Source: Apoda limacodes (taxonomy: Eukaryota; Arthropoda; Insecta; Lepidoptera; Limacodidae). Taken from it: a stretch of 64,000 nt of DNA. Shown here one piece after another: positions 56,701 through 58,812 of this stretch. Where the stretch lies: contig OX291551.1 of assembly GCA_946406115.1 (NCBI GenBank), positions 1,860,001 to 1,924,000 of the forward strand, given 5' to 3'. The position numbers and the translations under genes were made by a program. The notes beneath the pieces were generated by a model. It ran no database searches. It was not told the origin of the DNA and saw only the letters and a program-made list of their open reading frames with translations. Position 1 is the first letter of the stretch. Every line of letters begins with the position of its first letter.

Positions 56701-58812
56701 TATCTCGGTCACACAGTACCTGGATAGGCGTCTGAAATTCCGCGAACACACTAAATAGTTAGAGACCAAGCCGCTTTTGTCCTCTGTCGTCTGTATCCCA
56801 TGATAGGCAAGTACAGTAAGATGTCCTTGACCTTGAGCTTTTCGCGCTATATGGGCTGAGACTCCTTCAGAGTCTCGCTCCAAAGGCACAGTGAAGCAGT
56901 AATGGCTGCATCAGCCAAACTGTAGTAGTCAAAAAACACACAAAAAAAATTAAAAAAAAAATGTACGCCACCTTTTCGACGCACATGGCCGAGCTAACCA
57001 TACGGAACAGCTCTCACTTCCCGGAAGTCCCGCAACATACAAGTAACTTGTTCCGGTTATGCTATGCGCTCACTTAAGTCTTCTATTACAAAAAGCCATG
57101 AAGAAGGTCTTCACATTAACTGGTATTTATATACTTGAAATATGTAAATTTGTCACAACACATTACCATCACTTTACAAAAAATGTAGATGTTATTCCTA
57201 GATTCATAAGGAGTGTAAAACGTAGGGAAATTTTTTATGTTCCACCATGTAAATGTAATGTATTTTATAAAAGTACTTACTTCACTTTATACGCATTTAC
57301 AATCATTTGCCAAGTGACATAAAAAATCTACCTAATAATAAATTGAAACATGTTTTGAAGAAATGGTTGATATCACACTCTTTTTATAACATACAAGAAT
57401 ATTTTGACATTAAAACATAGGTGACATTTATTTATTTTTATTCATTATAACATGTGGGTAATATTTTTAATTGGACATTATTTAATTTTTTCATTAACGA
57501 ATTAAAATAAAGTAAAAGTTATTATTAATTGACATTGTAGAATAATATTAATAATTTAAAGTATCTTATTTAAATTGGAAGTGTTGTTAATTTAGGTAAA
57601 AAATTGTATGCCCGGTGTGGGTAAGCTGTATAAACACCAATGAGCCTCTACACCTGCTATATTTATGTAACAACAGCTGACAATAAATTGATTCTGATTT
57701 CTGATTTCTGAAAGCCGTTTAGCTAAACTTGAAGCTGGTTCCTAAGCAGTACGACGGCCATACAACGCCCGGCAAGTATAACCCTCGACAAATTGGAAGC
57801 TGGTGCCCACGCAGAACGTCAGCCATACGACGCTCTGGCAAATGTAGCCCACGAAGCTGGACCTGAGCCTGGATGAGTAATGGTCACCCGCAGTGAGTGA
57901 CAAGAGGCCCAGTGTATAAACTGTGTACTGGTGTAAAATCTAAATTTAAGCTATGCGAAAACGGTGTGCATTACTGGTACGAAGGTGTGCATCACTGATG
58001 CGAAGGGTCTGGGCCAGGGCCCAGTCTCGCATGGAAATAATAGATAGTATAAGTTATTTGTGTTGTAATATGTAATTTTTATAATTATACTGACCATATT
58101 ATATATTATAAGTTTTACTAACACATGCGGCATTGCCACTCCATATTAACAATAATAAATAAAAATATGTTGTGTATATTAAAAATTAGCTGTGTATAAA
58201 CAAATGAAAGAATTCACCCAGTTAATTATAAAATAACAGAGAATACCTAATAAAAATATACCTAAAGTGATTGTAATAAGGTCCGTCTACTGTACTACTG
58301 TACTACTGTACTACTGTACGGGATATTTAAGGGGACTGCAACGAGGAGCGGTTTCAGAATGTTTATATAAGCACCTCAGTAGTGAAGAACAAATGTAGGT
58401 ACTGTAATAAGGTTCTTACTAAAAACATGTGTTTTATTGTGTTTATGTGAAGAACTGTATTTTATCCTCTTACAAGGTTGGTACGTACGGCATCGCCTGC
58501 GTGATACCTGGCGTAACGTAAAACATCTAGTCTGTGATGATACCTGTATGTAAGCTGTTGCTATATTCTAAGTTTGTGACTGTATGAAGTATTGCAAACG
58601 TTCGAGTGTTTCTTTGTTGATGAGAATGTTATGTGTGTTTGGTGTGTGTGTGTGTGTAGGTGGACAACGGCAACAAGCTGCAGTACCTTGACCTACTCGC
58701 GCAGTGGCGGCTCGTGGGGCGCGTGCGGCGCGAGGCCGACGCGTTCCTGCGCGGGTTGGCGCTGCTCGTGCCCGACCATTTACTTGCAATCTTCGACGAA
58801 AACGAACTAGAG
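11540..58812 (+). CDS. AREL1: AREL1-like HECT E3 ubiquitin ligase gene, 14 exons, both ends missing
   Basis: Fourteen GC-rich exons with AG/GT borders join with matching phases throughout and give 767 codons. The product resembles animal AREL1 (apoptosis-resistant E3 ligase 1, about 820 residues in human). AREL1 transfers ubiquitin to substrates; in human these include IAP antagonists such as SMAC and HtrA2 released from mitochondria. Residue ranges in the assembled part: 1-124 a SAM-like N-terminal region, about 126-145 hydrophobic, about 160-320 filamin-type repeat including PRDEYDNP, 320-450 linker, and about 500 to the end HECT (DWGG, REWF, HPNP, GKCLYES, LLAIFDENELE). The start codon and the exon(s) with the HECT catalytic cysteine are not in view. 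Introns range from 175 bp to 8.6 kb and hold most of the transposons. I am sure of the family, less sure of every exon border, and I cannot judge function without the last exon. Confidence 0.9.
11706..12500. other. Intron 1, AT-rich, no element recognised
   Basis: No coding sequence. A short stretch at about 12510-12620 after it repeats the word AACGGGAC in both orientations and may be a transposon end. Confidence 0.4.
12625..12790 (+). mobile_element. tRNA-derived SINE fragment (same family as 26.0 kb)
   Basis: A box-B-like GGTTCAATTCCTGC is followed by ACAAGACAAACATTTATGTG and ATGTTTGTCTTGAGACTGGG, then TATTTACAAAAATAAGTAAA. The reverse complement of 25985-26165 has the same order. The tRNA-like head is truncated. 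Confidence 0.7.
12845..12955 (+). mobile_element. LINE A 3' end only
   Basis: CCCCTGGTGTTGCAACCATC then CATAGGCTACGGTGACCGCT and GTAAGCTTGTTTGCCACCTT, ending in a short A-rich tail. It matches the 3' end at 40.8-40.9 kb; a heavily 5'-truncated copy. Confidence 0.85.
13072..13327 (+). repeat. Minisatellite, 8 copies of a 32-bp unit, in intron 1
   Basis: The unit TGACTTCATTTTCGGCACTG AGATACCTGAAA starts at 13072 and every 32 bases to 13296. Units differ mainly at ATACC/ATAGC. Confidence 0.97.
13441..13745. other. GC-rich patch in intron 1, nature unknown
   Basis: Composition is much more GC- and CpG-rich than the flanks (AGTCGCGCGGTCTATATCTA, CTTCCCCGCCATTACCCG, TCCGCGCGATACATTATCGC). No open frame with a family match and no exon-like borders. 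It could be an old transposon, a regulatory element or an alternative first exon. Confidence 0.4.
13746..15327. other. Intron 1, AT-rich, no gene seen
   Basis: Contains two loosely similar segments near 13920-14000 and 14060-14110 (CAATGAAG ... GAGCA ... GGCAGACCGA), which may be a diverged tandem duplication. No coding signal. Confidence 0.4.
15328..15560 (+). mobile_element. 'ctaatattataaatgtgaaag' repeat
   Basis: Starts CATACTAATATTATAAATGT GAAAGTAACTC, has a (CTGT)n tract, then GATGTAGATGAAATTTGGTG and CAAAAGTTCCCGCGGGAA. Same family as 6801-7005 and 15690-16118. Confidence 0.65.
15690..16118 (+). mobile_element. 'ctaatattataaatgcgaaag' repeat, possibly two joined copies
   Basis: Starts ATTAATATTATAAATGCGAA AGTTTGCATG. 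'GGAAAATT ... TTCCCGC' words occur twice (about 15810 and 15945), suggesting two partial copies in tandem. Confidence 0.6.
16119..17367. other. Intron 1, AT-rich, no gene seen
   Basis: Poly(T) runs and short frames only. Confidence 0.4.
17368..17407 (-). mobile_element. LINE A extreme 3' end
   Basis: TTTTTTTTTCATACCACTAA GGTGGCAAACAAGCTTATC: about 40 bases of the family A terminus with its poly(A), reversed, with nothing else of the element. Confidence 0.75.
17856..18064 (+). CDS. AREL1: AREL1-like exon 2 (SAM-like region, second half)
   Basis: The acceptor is tatatcttcag|A and the donor CCTGGACCTGGG|gtcaga. The first base completes the lysine codon left open by exon 1, and one base is left over for exon 3. 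The product holds VSSIEDVYWLEDS, EPRDLARWSAARQ and LKEDLWNTVVKT, which fit the later helices of a SAM-like fold. The frame stays open into the intron as far as 18159, so the end rests on the GT site and on phase agreement with exon 3. Confidence 0.85.
18365..19046 (+). mobile_element. MITE with ccgg-gttgccag terminal inverted repeats (intron 2)
   Basis: The left end CCGGACCAGTGTTGCCAG and the right end CTGGCAACGCTGTCCCGG are inverted copies with few mismatches. Sub-terminal sequence is rich in AAAGTTAC/GTAACC words on both sides. No transposase frame inside. Confidence 0.65.
19047..19465. other. End of intron 2 with (GT)n before the acceptor
   Basis: No gene. The last 18 bases before exon 3 are a GT repeat instead of a pyrimidine tract. 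Confidence 0.5.
19466..19605 (+). CDS. AREL1: AREL1-like exon 3 (membrane segment and start of filamin region)
   Basis: The acceptor is a (GT)n tract ending gtgtgtcag|GC and the donor AGCTGCAGG|gtcagt. It encodes the hydrophobic run GGMVVVTVSVCGLVTLAAM and then LLQYVTGKYLHPASCR, matching the N-terminal hydrophobic segment of AREL1 and its conserved YVxGxYLxPxSC motif. The last 28 exon bases and first 10 intron bases are repeated once in tandem, so a second identical donor sits 38 bases downstream. Using it would shift the frame. Confidence 0.9.
19578..19653 (+). repeat. 38-bp tandem duplication spanning the exon 3 donor site
   Basis: Positions 19578-19615 and 19616-19653 are identical except for one C/T. 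Each copy holds CACCCAGCCAGCTGCAGG and the donor GTCAGTAGTC. The first copy spans the last 28 bases of exon 3. Confidence 0.97.
19910..20105 (-). mobile_element. Interspersed repeat with 'cctcacgatgttttccttcacc'
   Basis: GCAGGTTTCCTCACGATGTT TTCCTTCACC on the plus strand is a phrase I associate with a very common lepidopteran SINE-like family. Borders are approximate. Confidence 0.5.
20283..20440 (-). mobile_element. LINE/SINE tail with 'attcaagtagact' (family shared with 26.9 kb)
   Basis: AACTCAAACTCAAGCTCAAA then TTATTCAAGTAGACTTTCGA, with CCAGTTCGGAATTATTATGA later. The copy at 26934-27090 has CAAACTCAAACTC, TTATTCAAGTAGATTTT and CGGTCCGGAATTATTTTAGA in the same order. Confidence 0.6.
20490..20900 (-). 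mobile_element. Degraded LINE, C-terminal part of ORF2
   Basis: Minus-strand frames read QWNPQISVFAGKLSSAAYAV then, after a shift, VYFSYFHSVMSYGILLWGKA ADINNN, and FKMFVKESLIKKAV. This is the characteristic post-RT segment of a non-LTR element (YFHSVMSYGI.LWG). Several frame changes; a relic. Confidence 0.7.
21103..21243 (+). CDS. AREL1: AREL1-like exon 4 (filamin-type repeat)
   Basis: The acceptor is cactgtttcag|GTG and the donor CGAAAG|gtaaaa; both ends are phase 0, 47 codons. It begins VEWGWLDPQPVGETMCFTV, equivalent to the VSWDWKDP start of the AREL1 Ig/filamin repeat, and continues with NGHPYPISDADNFDV. Confidence 0.92.
21418..21842 (-). mobile_element. LINE A 3' portion, with internal deletions (intron 4)
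   Basis: From the poly(T)/CTAAGGTAGCAAACAAGC end, through GTCACCTTAGCCTATGGACG, to AACCGAGTCAAAAGGGCCAG. Compared with the 29.3 kb copy it lacks about 50 bases near 21625 and other short pieces, so the reading frame is destroyed. Confidence 0.85.
21843..23024. other. Intron 4, AT-rich, no gene seen
   Basis: No recognisable element or coding frame. Confidence 0.4.
23025..23325. repeat. Long imperfect inverted repeat (hairpin), probably a MITE
   Basis: ATAGCTGGTTTTCCATTCGA on the left pairs with CTAATAGAAAACCAGCTGA on the right. AAGTGTATGAAAAT pairs with ATTTTCATACACTT. TGCGTTTAATGTCAT pairs loosely with ATATTAAGCGCA. The centre is near 23150. Opposing open frames over it are a by-product of the palindrome. 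Confidence 0.65.
23326..25424. other. Intron 4, no gene supported
   Basis: A 124-codon plus-strand frame (23374-23748) has no known domain. GGCTGCGTTTCGACACTTTA near 24212 and irregular repeated words near 24690-24900 suggest old repeats. Confidence 0.4.
25425..25790. mobile_element. MITE-like element with internal E-box inverted repeat
   Basis: Left side GGGTTGCACTCCGGGAGTGC CGGCAGAAGTGAAAA; right side AGAAGTTTTCACTTC. Within it GGTCACGTGTCCT (25656-25668) and AGGACACGTGACC (25700-25712) are perfect inverted copies, each followed by TAACGCGAG or preceded by GATC. Borders are approximate. Confidence 0.55.
25985..26165 (-). mobile_element. tRNA-derived SINE (same family as 12.6 kb)
   Basis: The reverse complement starts with a tRNA-like head: CTCGTTGGTAGTGTGG (box A-like), then GTGGGTTCGATTCCTAC (box B), followed by ATAAGACAAA and the body shared with 12625-12790. 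Not a functional tRNA; the acceptor stem does not close. Confidence 0.7.
26405..26513 (+). CDS. AREL1: AREL1-like exon 5 (filamin-type repeat)
   Basis: The acceptor is ccgatttag|GTG and the donor ACTATCG|gtaggtg; it starts in phase 0 and leaves one base. It encodes RVQFTVRAAGQYLVHVTIG, the beta-strand pattern of a filamin repeat (VxFTVRxAGxYxVxVxxG). Confidence 0.92.
26514..26933. other. Start of intron 5, no gene seen
   Basis: AT-rich sequence without recognisable features. Confidence 0.4.
26934..27090 (-). mobile_element. LINE/SINE tail, second copy of the 20.3 kb family
   Basis: CAAACTCAAACTCTTTTATT CAAGTAGATTTT ... CCGGTCCGGAATTATTTTAG ACCGAG. Same orientation as the 20283-20440 copy. 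Confidence 0.6.
27091..27880. other. Intron 5, no gene seen
   Basis: AT-rich; no coding signal until the BEL/Pao relic. Confidence 0.4.
27881..28145 (-). mobile_element. BEL/Pao LTR retrotransposon relic, end of pol
   Basis: The minus-strand frame contains LKEDNLPPLQWQMGRITRTI PEKD, the conserved C-terminal motif (DNLPPLxWxxGRI) of BEL/Pao polyproteins, followed by a degraded sequence. No LTR identified. Confidence 0.75.
28146..28800. other. Spacer between two opposed BEL/Pao pieces
   Basis: May contain LTR or untranslated sequence of one or both elements; I found no clear LTR pair. No gene. Confidence 0.35.
28801..29265 (+). pseudogene. BEL/Pao gag N-terminal fragment
   Basis: An open frame of about 142 codons contains LPTLDIPHLSGSLNEWTNLV, FGSTVHRRTDLSNSQKLSYL and LTSIRGDP, the DUF1759-type gag pattern (LDIPxFxGxxxxWxxFxxxFxxxVH). 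It has no ATG at its beginning, and the homology stops before LLKKRY-type sequence would be expected. It faces the pol relic at 27.9-28.1 kb, so the two do not belong to one intact element. Confidence 0.75.
29320..31843 (-). mobile_element. LINE A, 5'-truncated copy with nearly complete RT (intron 5)
   Basis: On the minus strand the 708-codon frame (29810-31936) carries the end of the endonuclease (SSDHCLIRT), the RT (SLDIAKAFDRVWH motif A, GVPQGSALSP motif B, CYADDS motif C) and the start of the C-terminal region. A deletion of about 14 bases near 29880 shifts the frame, and the rest continues at 29443-29934 to the usual end. The element starts at the TCTCGAACCAATAAC homology point near 31843 and ends with poly(A) (29321-29342 as T). 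It is inserted in the short minus-strand frame at 31842-32068. Confidence 0.92.
31842..32068 (-). pseudogene. Small unrecognised ORF cut near its end by LINE A
   Basis: An ATG at 32068 opens MATPRTFLAGGLQPCLLHWY, continues with QEEDVAKLAADLVHAKKL and reaches ECEDT where the LINE begins. Beyond the LINE poly(A), at 29320 downwards, CTGTGATGGTTATTTAG would supply a few codons and a stop, with CTGT as a possible target duplication. So a frame of about 80 codons may have existed before insertion. Composition looks protein-like (amphipathic helices). I do not recognise it; a processed gene copy or a nested gene are both possible. Confidence 0.4.
32130..32966. other. End of intron 5, no gene seen
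   Basis: AT-rich; open frames at 32524-32806 on both strands have no recognisable content. Confidence 0.4.
32967..33154 (+). CDS. AREL1: AREL1-like exon 6 (end of filamin repeat)
   Basis: The acceptor is gtgtctgtag|GT and the donor AACACAAAG|gtaagt. Two bases complete the glycine codon from exon 5. It encodes GICGSPFRRWFVGG and later HLHPRDEYDNPAPL. PRDEYDNP is identical to the vertebrate AREL1 motif. The exon is very rich in Arg, Ala and CpG. LINE A copies in opposite orientation lie on either side. Confidence 0.92.
33155..33584. other. Start of intron 6, no gene seen
   Basis: AT-rich sequence without features. Confidence 0.4.
33585..35235 (+). mobile_element. LINE A, degraded copy with an inverted internal patch (intron 6)
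   Basis: Homology to ORF2 begins at AACTGCGTATAAGGTTTGGA and runs in several frames: KIGGRPFSYPSGSR-type, then the RT part LLSKLPFYGVPGGLCKWVAC, DINAGDPQGSVLSPTLFLVH and CYADDSTGDAYYTGRA (34188-34562), then RRAVRIVDDPKLTF to the C-terminus (34544-35029), and the 3' end CTACGGTGACCGCTTATTGT near 35180. About 90 bases at 34029-34119 are the reverse complement of the element's own later sequence and replace RT codons. Frameshifts and stops make it non-functional. Confidence 0.9.
35260..35458 (+). CDS. AREL1: AREL1-like exon 7 (linker)
   Basis: The acceptor is tgtttatag|GAT and the donor GTGCTCACAG|gtgggc; it starts in phase 0 and leaves one base. It encodes LSLMFEHAGVYRATLYYDG and ends LLLNGELECIVLT, matching the 'HSRGCFHACISYQNQPI' region of AREL1 and the following NNGEFDIIVL. 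The acceptor lies only about 25 bases after the poly(A)-like end of a LINE A copy. Confidence 0.9.
35640..35735 (+). mobile_element. Fragment of another LINE (early RT)
   Basis: The frame FNGSLKEGIFPEKWKEAYIV PTHKKG matches the RT 'SL..G.FP..WK.A.I.P..KKG' block of non-LTR elements. It is cut by the MITE at 35738. The piece at 36485-36580 may be its continuation. Confidence 0.6.
35738..36095 (+). mobile_element. 'ggttccgta' MITE with terminal inverted repeats (intron 7)
   Basis: Left end GGGCCAAGTGCAAGTTGGAC CCGCGCACCGAGGGTTCCGT; right end GTGCGCTAGTCCGACTTGCA CTTGACCGATTTT. The outer parts are inverted copies. No coding capacity. Related to 6191-6586. Confidence 0.8.
36096..36484. other. 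Intron 7, no gene seen
   Basis: AT-rich sequence between the MITE and the next LINE piece. Confidence 0.4.
36485..36582 (+). mobile_element. Fragment of a LINE RT around motif B
   Basis: The frame reads KIPTGVPQGSHLGTLFYAAY. GVPQGSHLGxLxF is the RT B block of a LINE distinct from family A (which has GVPQGSVLSP). Probably from the same element as 35640-35735. Confidence 0.6.
36583..36902 (-). mobile_element. LINE A fragment (mid ORF2)
   Basis: From CCGTCTGGCCCACTTGACTT to CTCTGACAGTTACTTTCTTA; the reverse strand encodes ARAKFRFIGK-type to DVHKSSGPD-type sequence. About 40 bases are missing near 36803. It abuts the other LINE's RT fragment, so the plus-strand frame at 36481-36867 is a chance read-through of two relics. 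Confidence 0.85.
37200..40905 (+). mobile_element. LINE A, longest copy, nearly intact EN-RT (intron 7)
   Basis: Contains a 5' region with coding-like but interrupted sequence (37370-37870), the full EN-RT frame (37878-40844) and the family 3' end CCGCTTACCATCAGGCGGGC followed by TTTGCCACCTTAGTGGTAT and poly(A) to about 40905. The left border is uncertain, because no other copy in the window reaches this far 5'. It is the only copy here with a complete endonuclease. Confidence 0.88.
37878..40844 (+). pseudogene. LINE A ORF2: endonuclease-reverse transcriptase with one in-frame TAG
   Basis: 988 codons in one frame, interrupted only by TAG at 38700-38702. The 31.5 kb copy has TAC (Tyr, in YASYPWRQ) there, so one base change explains it. 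Endonuclease: FCNIRGIHAN, LTETQI (catalytic Glu), LVILGDFNAHHREW and SSDHCLVRT (catalytic Asp/His), residues about 10-235. RT about 440-730: FPSSWKTANVHPVPKKGDRS, SLDIAKAFDRVWHRGL (A), INAGVPQGSVLYPTLF (B), CYADDST (C). The C-terminal region ends RQRASDTPGVASVHRLR. The protein would copy LINE RNA into nicked target DNA. The ATG at 37878 follows an A-rich run where an upstream frame (VPATVSSVASFGSHRPPP) would enter by a one-base shift, so the true start may be earlier. Confidence 0.88.
40906..41169. other. Intron 7 spacer
   Basis: AT-rich sequence between LINE A copies; no features. Confidence 0.4.
41170..41678 (-). mobile_element. LINE A fragment (end of EN to start of RT)
   Basis: From CTTCGAGGCAGCAAGGTGCA to CAGCTGAGAGAATCCATAGG. 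The minus strand encodes RPWFNRSCRVAKIHKQIAYE SWATACNNKDPNISE. Two small deletions (near 41190 and 41385) break the frame. 5' and 3' truncated. Confidence 0.88.
41679..42384 (+). mobile_element. Probable LINE 3' end, very AT-rich
   Basis: A frame at the start reads FYNKHFCRLDQLN and LDLQQITSN, like the C-terminal tail seen in some LINEs. The segment ends CTTGTAATAAATAAATAAAA, a LINE-type tail. The clade cannot be told; the assignment is tentative. Confidence 0.35.
42385..43728 (-). mobile_element. LINE B, 5'-truncated copy (RT and C-terminus)
   Basis: Two minus-strand frames. 42917-43681 (254 codons) has RT motifs KCNYRPISLATTVANVFD, FLDLSKAFDMVSY (A), CGVRQGGLSSPALFN (B) and SYADDMVLL (C). 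42390-42920 carries FKYLGHVVTEDLKDDCDIER ERRALAVRSNMVARRF and the tail. The frame shifts at the junction near 42918. The 5' end at about 43728 lies in the GKSPGHD block. Same family as the 46.6-49.85 kb copy. Confidence 0.88.
43729..44083. other. End of intron 7, no gene seen
   Basis: AT-rich; a plus-strand frame 43899-44315 runs into exon 8 in a different frame and is not real. Confidence 0.45.
44084..44277 (+). CDS. AREL1: AREL1-like exon 8 (linker into pre-HECT region)
   Basis: The acceptor is gagtgttccag|CG and the donor TCCACCAAG|gtatat. Two bases complete the codon left by exon 7. It encodes CCLTAKHFTVKDYIFKFIP and RITSFRLCPSTK, equivalent to the AREL1 stretch with SPKQFSVKEFYLKIIP. 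The first half (Arg/Gly/Ala rich) is poorly conserved, and the phase match with exon 7 fixes the start. Confidence 0.88.
44278..44903. other. Start of intron 8, no gene seen
   Basis: GGTATATATATAA is repeated just after the exon 8 donor. The rest is AT-rich without coding signal. Confidence 0.45.
44904..45165 (+). repeat. Left terminal inverted repeat of the composite element
   Basis: See the pairing listed for the composite element. It contains many GGTACTA/TACCATT words, so the arm itself has internal inverted repetition. Confidence 0.8.
45170..45235 (+). mobile_element. Short 'ggttccgta' repeat piece
   Basis: TTTAGGGTTCCGTAGTCTAT ... AACGGAACCTTTGTAGTTTC GTCATGTT, matching the cores at 3.4 and 6.2 kb. 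Confidence 0.6.
45420..46530 (+). pseudogene. Tc1/mariner-superfamily transposase relic
   Basis: Across several frames: HHAPSRGAMENLINTFEAVG SV (N-terminal DNA-binding part), AGGRPRTG, FSDEAPFQLDGYVNQQNCRI WG (first catalytic Asp, in SDEA), HPSRVTVWCAFRTGGI, then WYQQAGETCHTA where relatives have QQDGA, so the second Asp appears lost, and WPPRSCDLT-type sequence near 46270. Many frameshifts and stops. Once a cut-and-paste transposase; now dead. Confidence 0.8.
46604..46638 (+). repeat. Left flank of LINE B, candidate target duplication
   Basis: GAATGTCTGGTAGAACCGTT TAAAGTTGTAGTATA corresponds to 49848-49882 (GAATTTCTGGTGTTACCGTT TAAGGTTGTACTATA), 29 of 35 positions alike by eye. Confidence 0.6.
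46836..47956 (-). pseudogene. LINE B ORF2 remnant: reverse transcriptase
   Basis: The main frame has DNQFGFRPRLSTENAILCLK, PVYACFRDLSKAFDLVSYD (A), ECGVRQGGLSSPTLINLY (B), FSYADDMVLLSASVCGLRQL (C) and FKYLGHVVTPDLKDDADIER. It shifts frame near 47060 into the C-terminal LGLPRFCSGSGMFADARID segment. Close to the 42.4-43.7 kb copy. Confidence 0.88.
48032..48400 (-). pseudogene. LINE B ORF2 remnant upstream of RT
   Basis: Frames SKDIANIFKNHFSVKSPLGP, FRAKDVAEAIRQISTGKSPG HDGLSIEHFKHAG, then the AMLYSLCGGHSYMSDDL segment in a second frame. Conserved pre-RT and early RT; a short deletion near 48000 leads into the main RT frame. Confidence 0.8.
48520..49780 (-). pseudogene. LINE B ORF1, split by two A-run frameshifts
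   Basis: It starts MTNVIKCNECNIVIDELLFY (a CxxC pair), shifts frame at GCGAAAAATAA near 49590, continues IFESTESDIIPVFVAKQLDK, LDCSKLLKDMLLMKNEIEDI (coiled-coil-like), shifts again in an A-run near 49285, and continues to RKNPMFITNVHLSTAESDIV. It would be an RNA-binding companion of ORF2. Its end is fused to ORF2 by a deletion. Confidence 0.75.
50015..50357 (-). repeat. Right terminal inverted repeat of the composite element
   Basis: Inverted partner of 44904-45165; longer because of about 80 extra bases near 50170-50260 (AAGTGG/CCACTTATA words). Confidence 0.8.
50477..50638 (+). CDS. AREL1: AREL1-like exon 9 (pre-HECT)
   Basis: The acceptor is cttgtctcaag|CTA and the donor ACCTTCAAG|gtatac; both ends are phase 0. 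It encodes LEDGVQPALQLSSAERDLIA and ANCGGEDTFK, matching AREL1 VDDGIQPPVELSCKERNILA and GGSETFQ. Confidence 0.92.
50814..50991 (+). CDS. AREL1: AREL1-like exon 10 (start of HECT)
   Basis: The acceptor is gtttgtcag|AAC and the donor GAGCAAG|gtaact; it leaves one base. It encodes FFYSELRKVHVKHPHEKVSL, then SSLKATRHF and DWCKNFDITFQGEQ, the conserved entry into the AREL1 HECT domain. The intron before it is only 175 bp. Confidence 0.94.
50992..51605. other. Intron 10, no element recognised
   Basis: AT-rich; opposing short frames at 51300-51540 have no known content. Confidence 0.45.
51606..51751 (+). CDS. AREL1: AREL1-like exon 11 (HECT N-lobe)
   Basis: The acceptor is atatatag|GC and the donor CATCTCAAG|gtatat. 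It encodes GVDWGGVRREWFSLLCGQLF and HPNPDRPTHLK. DxGGxxREWF and the later HPNP are hallmark HECT N-lobe motifs. Confidence 0.95.
51895..52085 (+). mobile_element. RTE-like LINE fragment in intron 11
   Basis: The frame FQQVGLKLNMSKTKVIIN is followed, after a one-base shift, by VGNATFEVVDYYTYLEQVVQ LGINV. This pair (GLKxNxxKTKVM ... VxxYxYLGQ..QL) is typical of RTE-clade reverse transcriptases. Short and broken. Confidence 0.7.
52367..52510 (+). CDS. AREL1: AREL1-like exon 12 (HECT N-lobe)
   Basis: The acceptor is tttgttttag|TTA and the donor CACTACAAG|gtgtgt; both ends are phase 0. It encodes FELAGKLVGKCLYESALGGG and RARLTRSFLALLIGLRVHYK, matching AREL1 EFAGRLVGKCLYESSLGGAY. Part of the E2-binding N-lobe. 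Confidence 0.95.
52688..52805 (+). mobile_element. LINE A 3' end, with small internal duplication (intron 12)
   Basis: ACAAGTATCCATAGGCTACG GTAACCGCTCA ... ACTTGTTTGCCACCTCAGTA GTAT. CCGCTCAAAATCACACGATT ATAA is duplicated where other copies have CCGCTTACCATCAGGC. Confidence 0.75.
52988..53161 (+). CDS. AREL1: AREL1-like exon 13 (HECT)
   Basis: The acceptor is gttatattccag|CAC and the donor GCGATTAGG|gtcagt; both ends are phase 0. It encodes HFEQDDPELYLSKVKYVMET and ends KELVPNGAAIR, matching AREL1 YFETDDPEFYKSKVCFIL and the variable tail of that segment. Confidence 0.94.
53162..54590. other. Intron 13 first part: repeats and simple sequence
   Basis: A 'ggttccgta'-type end lies at about 53918-53958 (GTACGGAACCGTCGGTGCGC AATTGGCCGG). 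(GA)n lies at 54394-54415 and (TA)n at 54466-54498. No gene. Confidence 0.5.
54591..56965 (+). mobile_element. Jockey-type LINE, degraded copy (intron 13)
   Basis: Endonuclease traces: GDLNCKHRRWNSS and LADRLNFDIIAPMTPTYF (about 55150-55300, in a shifted frame). RT: LLKALGKLYERLLLARL, DEQFSFRPQHSCVHQVLRIS, VLFDEAKALDKVWHNGL (A, with Asp changed context), IQAGVPQGSVIYYL (B), then LALFADDSAIYT (C) in the next frame. Ends with an A-rich tail at 56939-56965. Full of shifts and stops. The left border is a guess. Confidence 0.75.
57065..57718 (+). mobile_element. LINE 3' end with ATTCTG tail
   Basis: The first part reads GIYILEICKFVTTHYHHFTK and VIPRFIRSVKRREIFYVPPC K in degraded form, a C-terminal LINE domain (LYILEN..Y......FTRN). 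It ends AATAAATTGATTCTGATTTC TGATTTCTG, the octamer-like tail of a CR1/RTE-type LINE. Possibly the same family as 20490-20900. Confidence 0.6.
57727..57852 (+). repeat. Degenerate tandem duplication, 2 x about 60 bp
   Basis: AAGCTGGTTCCTAAGCAGTA CGACGGCCATACAACGCCCG and AAGCTGGTGCCCACGCAGAA CGTCAGCCATACGACGCTCT, then a third AAGCTGGACC. Clearly related units. Confidence 0.7.
57853..58659. other. End of intron 13, with short tandem repeats
   Basis: CTACTGTA occurs four times at 58287-58318. A (TG)n tract with interruptions (58632-58657) leads into the exon 14 acceptor. No gene. Confidence 0.5.
58660..58812 (+). CDS. AREL1: AREL1-like exon 14 (HECT, before the C-lobe)
   Basis: The acceptor is a (TG)n tract ending gtgtgtgtag|GTG and the donor GAACTAGAG|gtgacg; both ends are phase 0. 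It encodes LQYLDLLAQWRLVGRVRREA and ends LLAIFDENELE, almost identical to AREL1 LLAIFDENELELLMCG. The C-lobe continues in an exon I cannot find in the remaining 5.2 kb. Confidence 0.95.
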
